Assembly (NCBI GenBank): GCA_017853815.1
Contig: JAFMIT010000095.1
Coordinates: forward strand, 1-6,198
DNA: 6,198 nucleotides
Reading direction: 5' to 3'
From: Actinomycetota bacterium
GTDB taxonomy: Bacteria > Actinomycetota > Actinomycetes > S36-B12 > UBA5976
The notes below the pieces were generated by a model, which worked only from the letters and a program-made list of their open reading frames with translations, was not told where the DNA came from and made no database searches. Below are positions 1-5,041 of the stretch, piece after piece (position 1 is the first letter of the stretch; each line of letters opens with the position of its first letter). Made by a program: the position numbers and the translations under genes.

Positions 1-25
1 CGTACACCGTATGTCCGACTGGTTC

Positions 26-39
26 CGCTAGAACTAGCG
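26..39. repeat. Perfect 6-bp inverted repeat, 2-nt centre
   Basis: CGCTAG (26-31), AA, CTAGCG (34-39) is a perfect inverted repeat close to the left edge of the window, just upstream of the first gene. The 2-nt centre is too short for a normal RNA hairpin loop, so if functional it is more likely a protein-binding palindrome. It contains two TAG codons (29-31 and 35-37) in the frame of the downstream gene. What lies further left is not visible, so its role cannot be judged. Confidence 0.35.
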
Positions 40-43
40 CCAG

Positions 44-580
44 TTGTGCGTCAGTGACTCTCACGTGGTAGCCGCCGAACGCAATTCTCATCCCGATTTT
101 GTTGGCGTAGATCAGATTCATCAGAAACAGCGCGAGCAGGTTGAGATTTTCCTGGGCTGGGCGGTGGCGCATGATTGGAATGCTTTCCACACAAACCACT
201 ACGACTGGTGGGCTTTTCCGATTGATATGCCGAGCAACTTTGGTTTCAATTTCACGGTATTCCCTGAAGATGTTCGAGAGCTGAAGTCCAAGCCTGACTT
301 CACTCGGAATCTGACTGAGGCCGCTCGCCTACTGCTCTTGAGTTGGGGTTGGGACGCCGATCTTGAACGACCGCTCGATCACCCTGAACCCGGGCAATCG
401 TGGGCAGACTGGCCAATTCGTTGGAGCAAATGCACCAGTTCGCTCAAACTCTTCGGGCTGACCAAGATGTACAACAGCAGCATGAAGTTTGGTCAGCATT
501 TGCTCGACCACGGGGTCAGTTTTGAATATCTTGGACGTGACCTCGCGGCCGAGCATGGACTGACTTCTCAGCGTTGGTGA
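44..580 (+). CDS. Hypothetical protein, about 178 aa
   Basis: I do not recognise this family with confidence. The protein is soluble, without a signal peptide or membrane segment, and rich in aromatic residues. Its most distinctive block is NHYDWWAFPID at about residues 51-61, followed by a hydrophobic helix (about 92-103, ending in LLLLSWGW) and a second Trp-rich stretch (WADWPIRW, about 120-127). The H-x-x-D/Q-W-x-F-P pattern is loosely reminiscent of the 'HDYIQWLFP' motif of opioid growth factor receptor-like domains, but this is only a resemblance. The start is uncertain. TTG at 44 and GTG at 65 are both possible and neither has a good Shine-Dalgarno site. In-frame TAG codons at 29-31 and 35-37 exclude an earlier start. 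It runs head-on into the minus-strand gene, whose stop begins at the next base. Coding status is supported by uninterrupted, protein-like composition over the full length. Confidence 0.7.
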   Translation: MCVSDSHVVAAERNSHPDFVGVDQIHQKQREQVEIFLGWAVAHDWNAFHTNHYDWWAFPIDMPSNFGFNFTVFPEDVRELKSKPDFTRNLTEAARLLLLSWGWDADLERPLDHPEPGQSWADWPIRWSKCTSSLKLFGLTKMYNSSMKFGQHLLDHGVSFEYLGRDLAAEHGLTSQRW

Positions 581-856
581 CTAACTCGCGCTGGGGTTAA
601 ACAGGGTGACCGATTCCCAACGATCGTCGGGCCATGCAGCCACGACAATCGCTGAGGTCCGAGCCCACTCGTCGTTTCCGCGTGGGGAATACTCGATTCG
701 CTCGACTGTCAGCTCACCGGTGTACTCGTTGTAGGTGAAGGTGTAGTCCTCGTGCAGACCAGTGGAGTAGAAGTCTGCAATCTGTGAAGCTGCGTCTTTG
801 ACGGAGATTCGTTTGGTGGGAGTTTCTTGCTGGGGAACGTTCGTGGGATCGTTCAC
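581..856 (-). CDS. Small hypothetical protein, 91 aa
   Basis: This is an unrecognised acidic, soluble small protein without a signal peptide or transmembrane segment. The N-terminal ~15 residues are polar and probably disordered. The rest reads as a short alpha/beta domain: helix (VKDAASQIADFY), then strands with the pattern YTFTYNEYTGELTVERIEY and a C-terminal strand (RWESVTLF). The GTG start at 856-854 overlaps the TGA stop of the upstream gene as GTGA, so translation is very probably coupled to it. A GAGGA stretch lies about 8 nt upstream of the GTG. Coupling suggests that the two products act together, perhaps as a small partner or chaperone, but no function can be assigned. The TAG stop at 583-581 directly abuts the TGA of the convergent plus-strand gene. 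Confidence 0.72.
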   Translation of the reverse strand: MNDPTNVPQQETPTKRISVKDAASQIADFYSTGLHEDYTFTYNEYTGELTVERIEYSPRGNDEWARTSAIVVAAWPDDRWESVTLFNPSAS

Positions 857-1383
857 TGTTGAGGTCCTCGCTCTCGTGGTTTTGTTTGACGGGCTTTGGT
901 GTGGATTTCTTTGGCAATCGCGAGCACTGTCCCGATTGCTTGCTCAAGATTTTGTCCAACGAAGATTTTCGCTGGAATCGTCATTGTGACTGTGATGCCG
1001 TTGGTGTCACGAATAATTTTCACTTCGCTCGCGGCGTCGTATTCAGCGAGAATCTGTTCGACCGCGGCAGTGACTTCTTGAGGGAAGAGCGAATGTGTCT
1101 CCACCTTGATTGTTGGTTGTGAGTTGCCACCAAGGTAGATCAGAACATCGCGGCGCTTAATGTGAAGGTGGTAGTGCTCCGGAATTGGCCAGTCGTCGCA
1201 GAGTGTGACACTTCCAAATCTGGCTTCGAGGTATCTCTCGACCTGTTCCGAAAGCGACCCTCCCCGCACGGGAAGTTGATCCTGTGCTTTGAGCGTCTGA
1301 GTTTTGCCTTCGTACTTCAGATGACCAGCTGCGTCCGTCACTGACAAAGTTGCTTCAGTCAGTTCGTAAGGGACGAACACCAT
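853..1383 (-). CDS. Hypothetical protein, 176 aa from the first usable ATG (likely longer)
   Basis: This is an unrecognised soluble protein. From ATG 1383 it gives 176 residues: a mixed beta region (about 1-90), a helix and strand region with EVTAAVEQILAEY (about 118-130), a strand pair ending GITVTMTI, and a C-terminal helix (NLEQAIGTVLAIAKEI) before a basic tail. The alternating strands and helices resemble secretion-chaperone or YbjN-like alpha/beta folds only in general appearance, and I do not assign it. ATG 1383 has no convincing Shine-Dalgarno site, and the same frame stays open and protein-like upstream to 1611, so the true N-terminus is probably about 76 residues further out (see the 1384-1611 entry). 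The TGA stop overlaps the GTG start of the 91-aa gene by 4 nt, which makes a coupled pair. It lies downstream of the cytochrome b5 operon terminator and so is probably a separate transcript. Confidence 0.72.
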   Translation of the reverse strand: MVFVPYELTEATLSVTDAAGHLKYEGKTQTLKAQDQLPVRGGSLSEQVERYLEARFGSVTLCDDWPIPEHYHLHIKRRDVLIYLGGNSQPTIKVETHSLFPQEVTAAVEQILAEYDAASEVKIIRDTNGITVTMTIPAKIFVGQNLEQAIGTVLAIAKEIHTKARQTKPRERGPQQ

Positions 1384-1611
1384 GACTTCGAGGACGAGCT
1401 GGTGAAGATCGTGCCGAGGTGCCGGCGAAAGGCTGAGTCCAGTCGAATTTCCTTCGATGAAGCTGGTCTCAATTGTGCCGTTGGAGAGGGCTCGAAAAGT
1501 GAGCCGAATGTCGGGGTTCTTGCCGGTGAGAGTGAGAACTGCTCCGACTTCGAGTCGCGAGAGTTCTTGGATGAGAGTCTGGACGAAGATGTCCGGGGGT
1601 GTTGGATTCTT
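1384..1611 (-). other. Probable N-terminal coding extension with a lost start codon (AAG for ATG)
   Basis: The frame of the 853-1383 gene is open from 1632 and contains no ATG, GTG, TTG or CTG before 1383. Its translation nevertheless reads like structured protein: an amphipathic helix (DIFVQTLIQELSRLEVG) followed by strands AVLTLTG, DIRLTFRAL and GTIETSFIEG. A strong AGGAGGA lies at 1624-1618, followed by a 6-nt spacer and then AAG (1611-1609). One base change would make this ATG, giving a protein that begins MNPTPPDIF and has 252 residues. Possible explanations are a base error in a low-quality draft contig, a genuine start-codon mutation with fallback to ATG 1383, or use of a rare non-canonical start. 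That this stretch codes, or recently coded, is inferred from composition and the ideally spaced ribosome site. Confidence 0.6.
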
Positions 1612-1617
1612 TGCGGC

Positions 1618-1624
1618 TCCTCCT
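1618..1624 (-). promoter_or_regulatory. Strong ribosome binding site, AGGAGGA
   Basis: The minus strand reads AGGAGGA, close to a perfect anti-16S match, 6 nt before the AAG codon at 1611-1609 in the frame of the 853-1383 gene. There is no normal start codon in any frame at a suitable distance, which is the main reason to suspect a damaged or misread ATG. A small inverted repeat (CTGAA, TCTC, TTCAG; 1636-1623) ends inside this site and could modestly affect access to it. Confidence 0.65.
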
Positions 1625-1636
1625 GAAGAGATTCAG

Positions 1637-1672
1637 TGTCGTTAGTTGAGAGTCGGTCTCTCCGACGTGCAA
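1637..1672 (-). promoter_or_regulatory. Possible promoter with a small palindrome for the hypothetical gene pair
   Basis: On the minus strand, TTGCAC (1672-1667) could be a -35 element, with a weak TCAACT 17 nt further on as -10 (about half of the consensus matched). Between them lies a perfect 5-bp inverted repeat, GTCGG AGAGA CCGAC (1666-1652), which could be an operator or merely chance. The position fits, just after the b5 operon terminator and about 30 nt before the ribosome binding site. The support is only consensus similarity. Confidence 0.25.
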
Positions 1673-1708
1673 AGAATAAGTAGGGGTACTGACATTTCAG
1701 TATCCCTA
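1670..1708 (-). terminator. Intrinsic terminator of the cytochrome b5 operon
   Basis: Read on the minus strand, a 12-bp stem with one A/C mismatch (left arm TAGGGATACTGA at 1708-1697, right arm TCAGTACCCCTA at 1692-1681) closes an AATG loop. It is followed by CTTATTCTTTG, which is T-rich. It starts 13 nt after the stop codon of the multi-domain b5 gene. The plus-strand reading has no T-tract after the stem, so the terminator serves the minus-strand operon. Confidence 0.75.
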
Positions 1709-1721
1709 CAAAGTTGTGGAA

Positions 1722-3836
1722 TTACTTCAAGACGCCAATCTTGTACAGCTTCAGTGCCGATGTGACAGCGCTGGTCGATCCGTACTTCTTCTTCAAGGTT
1801 GCAGTCGCATCTTTGCCGCAAATACCCATGGCATTAACCGACGTTTGTTTGCGAATCCATGCGGTGAGTGAATACACCGCGCCGTTTGCCGCTGCCCAAC
1901 AGTTAGTTGCAGAGTTGTGCGATTTCACTTGTGTCAGGCTGTATTTGTTGACTGGTGTAGGAGTTGGCGTGGGTGTCGGAGTGCTACCGCCGGTGAGCAC
2001 ACCAATCTTGTAGTTGGCAAGAGATGCTTTGGCGCTGGCGCTACCAGAGTGTTGACCAGTGAAGCCGGCCGTGGCATCACGTCCGCACATTGCTTTGATC
2101 TGCGCTTGGCCACCTGGATGCAACGGAATCCATTTCGTGAGGTTGTACACCGAGCCACTCACAATCGACCAGCAGTTGCCTGCCGTGTTGTGGGTAGCGA
2201 CGACTTTGGCGGTGTACTTTCCAGAAGGAGTTGGAGTTGGTGTTGCTGACTTCTTGTAGGTTCCAATCTTGTACTTGGCAAGCGATGCTTTCGCGCTGGC
2301 ACTTCCAGAATGCTGTCCAGAGAATCCGGCCGAGGCATCAACGCCACACATGGCCTTGATCTGCGCCTGTCCACCTGGGTGCAATGGAATCCACTTTGTG
2401 AGGTTGTACACCGAGTTGCCGACGATTGACCAGCAGTTGCTCGCTGTCTTGTGGGTAGCGACCTGTGCTTTGGTGTATGACTTCGTAACCGGCTTCGGGG
2501 TAGAGGTCTTCAAGACACCAATCTTGAACGAGGCAAGTTGTGCAATCGCGGCCTTGTCGCCGTTATGCCCTTCAAGAAAATCGCTCGTGCCATTGCGGCC
2601 ACACAGCTCGATGATGGCTTCGGATCCGCCAGGATGACCCGCAATCCACTTCGTCAGGTTGTAGACCTTGCCAGAAATAACGGTCCAGCAGTTCGAACGT
2701 GAGTTGTGCTTTCGGACTGTCGCCATGGTGAAGTATTTCGTCACTGGAGTGGTTCCGGAATAGACGCCAATCTTGAACTGCTCGAGTGCTGCGAGAGCTG
2801 CCTGGCTGTTTTGGTGTTGTCCAAGATACGCAGTCGTTGCATCGACGCCACACATCGCTTTGATGAAGGCTGGGCCACCGGGATGCGCATTGATCCACGC
2901 GGTCAGGTCATAGACGTTCTTTCGAACAATCGACCAGCAGTCACCAGGGGTGTTGTGACTCTTGACTTGTGCCAAGGTGTATTTGGTGTCGGTTGGTGGC
3001 GGGGGTGTTGTCGTGTCGAGCAAGCCAATTTTGAATTGCTCGAGAGTGGCGAGAGCGCTCTGACTATTTTGGTGCTGCCCAAGGTACGCGGTAGTCGCAT
3101 CAAGTCCGCACATACCCGTGATCACTGCCTGTCCACCTGGGTGCGCCACAATCCATGTGGTGAGGTCGTAGACGTTGGTGCGAACGACAGACCAGCAGTC
3201 AGCGGCGGTGTTGTGTTGCTTGACCTGCGCCAGCGTGTACGTGTTTTCGACTGGGGGCACGGTCGGGTCGAAGATGCCAACTTTGAACTGCTCAAGAATG
3301 GCAATGGGGTTAGCGTCGCCGCGATGTTGCGCCAAGAAGGCGACAGTGGCGTCGATGCCGCACATTCCCTTGACGACCGCCTGCCCACCTGGGTGCACCG
3401 CAATCCATGCGGTGAGGTCGTACACGCCGCCGCTGACTGCAGACCAACAGTCAGTCGCAACATTGTGTGGCCGAATCTGACCGATGGTGTACATCGTGGT
3501 TGGTGTTGGCACAGCTGTCGGATCGAGCGCACCAATGCGGTAAGCGCCGAGGGTCCGAGCGGGTTCATTTTGGCCCGAATGTTGAGCCATAAAGCCGACA
3601 GTCGCGTCGACCCCGCACATACCGATGATGGCAGTGCGCCCGCCTTCGTGACGCGCAATGAAACTGGTGAGGTTGTACACGCCACCGCTAACAATCGTCC
3701 AGCAGTCGGTGGGTAGTGCATGCGCGCGTACCTCAGCACGGGTGTAGATGGTTTCGGCTTGGGCGGGTAGAGCCACGGCGCTGATACCCAAAGCGAAGCT
3801 GACAGCAATCGCACATTTCTTAAGTAGCGATTTCAT
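1722..3836 (-). CDS. Exported protein with eight tandem cytochrome b5-like heme domains
   Basis: The product is 704 residues: a signal peptide (residues 1-27; KK, hydrophobic core, cleavage after AQA), then eight cytochrome b5-like heme/steroid-binding domains at about 30-105, 115-190, 199-274, 285-359, 367-443, 453-527, 539-614 and 630-704, joined by Thr/Pro-rich linkers. Each domain has the family pattern Y-T..V..H...(D/N)CW..(V)..VY(D/N)LT.WI..HPGG....(M/L)CG.DAT..F..QH. The axial histidines are 23 residues apart in domains 1-7 (H63/H86, H148/H171, H232/H255, H318/H341, H401/H424, H486/H509, H573/H596). Domain 1 has HEGG in place of HPGG. Domain 8 has lost both histidines. Every domain also has a Cys pair. 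The start is ATG 3836, because the signal peptide begins there, a GGAG site lies 7 nt upstream, and it overlaps the upstream stop as ATGA; the longer open frame to 3977 has no such support. The likely role is extracytoplasmic b-heme electron transfer or heme holding, inferred from the family. Confidence 0.93.
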   Translation of the reverse strand: MKSLLKKCAIAVSFALGISAVALPAQAETIYTRAEVRAHALPTDCWTIVSGGVYNLTSFIARHEGGRTAIIGMCGVDATVGFMAQHSGQNEPARTLGAYRIGALDPTAVPTPTTMYTIGQIRPHNVATDCWSAVSGGVYDLTAWIAVHPGGQAVVKGMCGIDATVAFLAQHRGDANPIAILEQFKVGIFDPTVPPVENTYTLAQVKQHNTAADCWSVVRTNVYDLTTWIVAHPGGQAVITGMCGLDATTAYLGQHQNSQSALATLEQFKIGLLDTTTPPPPTDTKYTLAQVKSHNTPGDCWSIVRKNVYDLTAWINAHPGGPAFIKAMCGVDATTAYLGQHQNSQAALAALEQFKIGVYSGTTPVTKYFTMATVRKHNSRSNCWTVISGKVYNLTKWIAGHPGGSEAIIELCGRNGTSDFLEGHNGDKAAIAQLASFKIGVLKTSTPKPVTKSYTKAQVATHKTASNCWSIVGNSVYNLTKWIPLHPGGQAQIKAMCGVDASAGFSGQHSGSASAKASLAKYKIGTYKKSATPTPTPSGKYTAKVVATHNTAGNCWSIVSGSVYNLTKWIPLHPGGQAQIKAMCGRDATAGFTGQHSGSASAKASLANYKIGVLTGGSTPTPTPTPTPVNKYSLTQVKSHNSATNCWAAANGAVYSLTAWIRKQTSVNAMGICGKDATATLKKKYGSTSAVTSALKLYKIGVLK
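1725..3749 (-). repeat. Tandem array of eight cytochrome b5 domain repeats, period about 255 bp
   Basis: The domain units lie at 3522-3749, 3267-3494, 3015-3242, 2760-2984, 2508-2738, 2256-2480, 1995-2222 and 1725-1949 (domains 1 to 8). The spacing between successive first heme histidines is very even at 83-87 residues. Domains 6 and 7 are the closest pair (about 60 of 75 residues identical), and domains 3 and 4 form a second close pair, which suggests growth by local duplication. Silent third-position differences between the close copies indicate that they diverged while the protein sequence was retained. Confidence 0.9.
1950..1994 (-). repeat. (Thr-Pro)n linker encoded by imperfect hexanucleotide repeats
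   Basis: The linker between domains 7 and 8 reads GGSTPTPTPTPTPV. It is encoded by repeated ACN-CCN units, visible on the plus strand as repeated GGN-GT steps around 1958-1988. A shorter TPTPTP linker separates domains 6 and 7. Such linkers are usually extended and flexible spacers between extracellular domains. The simple repeat is a likely site of length variation between strains. Confidence 0.7.
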
Positions 3837-4834
3837 TTCAAGACTCCGATTTCGTAACCCGCCAACGTGTCGTTTGGATTTTGTGCGCCAGCATGCTGGC
3901 CGTTGAATCCCGCACTTCCATCTTTGCCGCACATAGCTTCGATAACTTGTTGGCCACCTGGATGCAAGGGGATCCATGCCGTGAGGTCGTACACCTTGCC
4001 GTTGACAATGGACCAGCAGTCATTGCCAGAAGAATGCTGAGCGACTTCAGCAGCAGTGAAGCCGGGCGCGTCTGTCGGTGACGCGTATGTGCCGACTTCG
4101 TAATTCGGTAGATCGGCGCTTGGTACTTTGAGGCTTGTCGAGATGGTGCCACAACGAACGCTTGAATCACTGGGGTTGGCTGCTAGATACGGCGTCAGGT
4201 CGTAAACCTTGTTGCCGAGAATCGTCCAGCAGTCGGAAGTCGAGGAATGCAGCACCACATCTTCGAGAGTCCACGCATACGGATCTGTCGTCGGAGTTGC
4301 GCTTGCGGATGGTTCTGGCTGAGGAGAGATTCTGTTTTTCCACACCGCTTCTGCGCCAGAGTGTCCGACGAGTGTGGTCATCGCGAGCGCACCAATCGCC
4401 AGAGCGGCGGCCACGGTGCCGAGCGAGTAGTGCACGACTTTGTGAGTTAATAAACCTGGCGCAGTGCCGCTTTCGGAGCGTTCAACGATCACGTACCAGA
4501 CCGCTGCGACCGCGAACAAAGCGAAGCCAAGCGGAGGCAAGAGTTCGCCGAGGTTGGCGTGATTCTGAGGCAGACCAACTCGTGCTGCGAGCGCTTCGCC
4601 AGCTTGTTCGGCGATAAGGGCGGCTCCTGTTCCGCCGAGCAGGCCGGCCAGGACGAGCAGGCCGAAGCGTTTGCGTGCTGCCCGGATCACCAGCACTGGC
4701 AACAAGCCAGTCGCTGCTAAGGGGAGGATGACTACGGCGAAGTGGGCAATCAGTGGGTGGACTGGCAGCCCGCCAATCGTGTCAAAAAGGGAATCGAGTC
4801 CATCAGCTATTGGCAAAGCCCCACGTAACACCAT
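3833..4834 (-). CDS. Membrane protein: DUF2231-like four-helix module fused to two cytochrome b5-like domains
   Basis: The product is 333 residues. Residues 20-165 resemble DUF2231 membrane proteins: GLPVHPLIAHF at about 22-32, four hydrophobic segments (about 30-50, 57-75, 98-117, 136-156), NHANLG near 91-96, and GHSGAEAVW at 157-165. After a Pro/Ser/Thr linker come two b5-like domains. Domain A (about 186-250) keeps the DCW and CG cysteines (C202, C228) but has NPSDSS in place of HPGG and no second histidine. Domain B (about 258-333) is complete, with H291 and H314 as heme ligands and C273/C302. Several histidines at the membrane edges (H26, H31, H92, H158) could bind an additional cofactor, which is inference. 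The ATG at 4834 is preferred because AAGGAGA lies 6 nt upstream; an in-frame TTG at 4888 has no such support. The stop overlaps the next gene's ATG (ATGA), so the two products are made together. This protein is probably the membrane redox partner or anchor of the secreted b5 array. Confidence 0.88.
   Translation of the reverse strand: MVLRGALPIADGLDSLFDTIGGLPVHPLIAHFAVVILPLAATGLLPVLVIRAARKRFGLLVLAGLLGGTGAALIAEQAGEALAARVGLPQNHANLGELLPPLGFALFAVAAVWYVIVERSESGTAPGLLTHKVVHYSLGTVAAALAIGALAMTTLVGHSGAEAVWKNRISPQPEPSASATPTTDPYAWTLEDVVLHSSTSDCWTILGNKVYDLTPYLAANPSDSSVRCGTISTSLKVPSADLPNYEVGTYASPTDAPGFTAAEVAQHSSGNDCWSIVNGKVYDLTAWIPLHPGGQQVIEAMCGKDGSAGFNGQHAGAQNPNDTLAGYEIGVLK
3844..3848 (-). promoter_or_regulatory. 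Ribosome binding site CGGAG for the eight-domain b5 gene
   Basis: The minus strand reads CGGAG 7 nt before ATG 3836, inside the last codons of the upstream gene. Together with the ATGA overlap it fixes this ATG as the start and argues against the longer open frame. Confidence 0.65.
4085..4279 (-). other. Degenerate heme-less b5 domain in the membrane protein
   Basis: This segment encodes residues 186-250 of the DUF2231-b5 protein. It begins and ends like the other b5 units (WTLEDVVLH...DCWTI...KVYDLTPYL; NYEVGTY) but the heme pocket is eroded. NPSDSS replaces HPGG, and the segment after the second cysteine (TISTSLKVPS) has no histidine. The conserved framing strands suggest a folded domain used for structure or docking rather than heme binding. 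Confidence 0.75.
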
Positions 4835-4840
4835 GTGCTG

Positions 4841-4847
4841 TCTCCTT
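4841..4847 (-). promoter_or_regulatory. Ribosome binding site AAGGAGA that sets the ATG 4834 start
   Basis: The minus strand reads AAGGAGA with a 6-nt spacer (CAGCAC) to ATG 4834. This is the best-placed site near the 5' end of the open frame and decides the start of the DUF2231-b5 gene. Confidence 0.8.
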
Positions 4848-5028
4848 AAACCGCCCCACGCGGCTTTTTGATGAGAACTCTTCACCAATTTTGGGGAATC
4901 GCTTCGAGGTGAGCGTAGGTAGTCGAATCTGAGAGGATTCTGTGATGAGCCGAACCCTCGCTAACCCTTGGACAAATCCTCGAAAACGAGATGTGATGGC
5001 GGTCTCTCATCGCGAGATGTCGGTACGT

Positions 5029-5034
5029 GAGGAG
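5029..5034 (+). promoter_or_regulatory. Ribosome binding site GAGGAG of the DUF255 gene
   Basis: GAGGAG ends 7 nt before ATG 5042. The conserved family N-terminus follows directly after that ATG, so the start is well supported. Confidence 0.8.
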
Positions 5035-5041
5035 AGCGCAA

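Larger units (their letters stand above)
4835..5041. promoter_or_regulatory. Divergent intergenic region between the b5 operon and the DUF255 gene
   Basis: About 207 bp separate the two divergent starts, so promoters for both should be here. On the plus strand, TTGGAC (4968-4973) and TGTGAT (4992-4997) with an 18-nt gap are a plausible but weak promoter about 45 nt before ATG 5042. A CTCG-AAAA-CGAG inverted repeat (4979-4990) sits in its spacer. A second inverted repeat, GAATC-N6-GATTC (4925-4940), lies in the centre. I see no convincing promoter for the minus-strand operon, and no small gene or RNA gene. Confidence 0.4.

Noticed and set aside
20..40. Possible tRNA T-arm (GGTTC...GAAC) or cloning-vector polylinker resemblance at the left end
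   Set aside because: The loop does not match TTCRANY and no acceptor stem is visible. The similarity to a pBluescript-like XbaI/SpeI segment is broken by missing bases and does not continue.
1469..1672. 67-aa minus-strand frame starting at TTG 1672
   Set aside because: It is Ser/Arg/His-rich and low in hydrophobic residues, and it overlaps the better protein-like frame of the 853-1611 gene, so it is a shadow.
2706..3716. 336-aa open frame on the plus strand opposite the b5 array
   Set aside because: It lies wholly antisense to the confidently assigned b5 repeats, its own repeats are just the mirror of those domains, and it lacks a sensible start context or domain.
1725..3749. CRISPR-like array suggested by regular repetition
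   Set aside because: The repeat period of about 255 bp stays in one reading frame and encodes b5 domains; there are no short identical repeats with unique spacers.
3122..3814. 230-aa open frame on the minus strand in another frame of the b5 gene
   Set aside because: It is a Ser/Arg/Thr-rich alternate-frame shadow of the tandem repeats without signal peptide, ribosome site or family features.
3837..3977. N-terminal extension of the octa-b5 gene up to 3977
   Set aside because: The extension overlaps the coding end of the DUF2231-b5 gene. The signal peptide begins at ATG 3836, which has GGAG upstream and an ATGA overlap.
4835..4888. TTG start at 4888 for the DUF2231-b5 gene
   Set aside because: AAGGAGA placed 6 nt before ATG 4834 is a much better start, and the 18 extra residues are not family-like.
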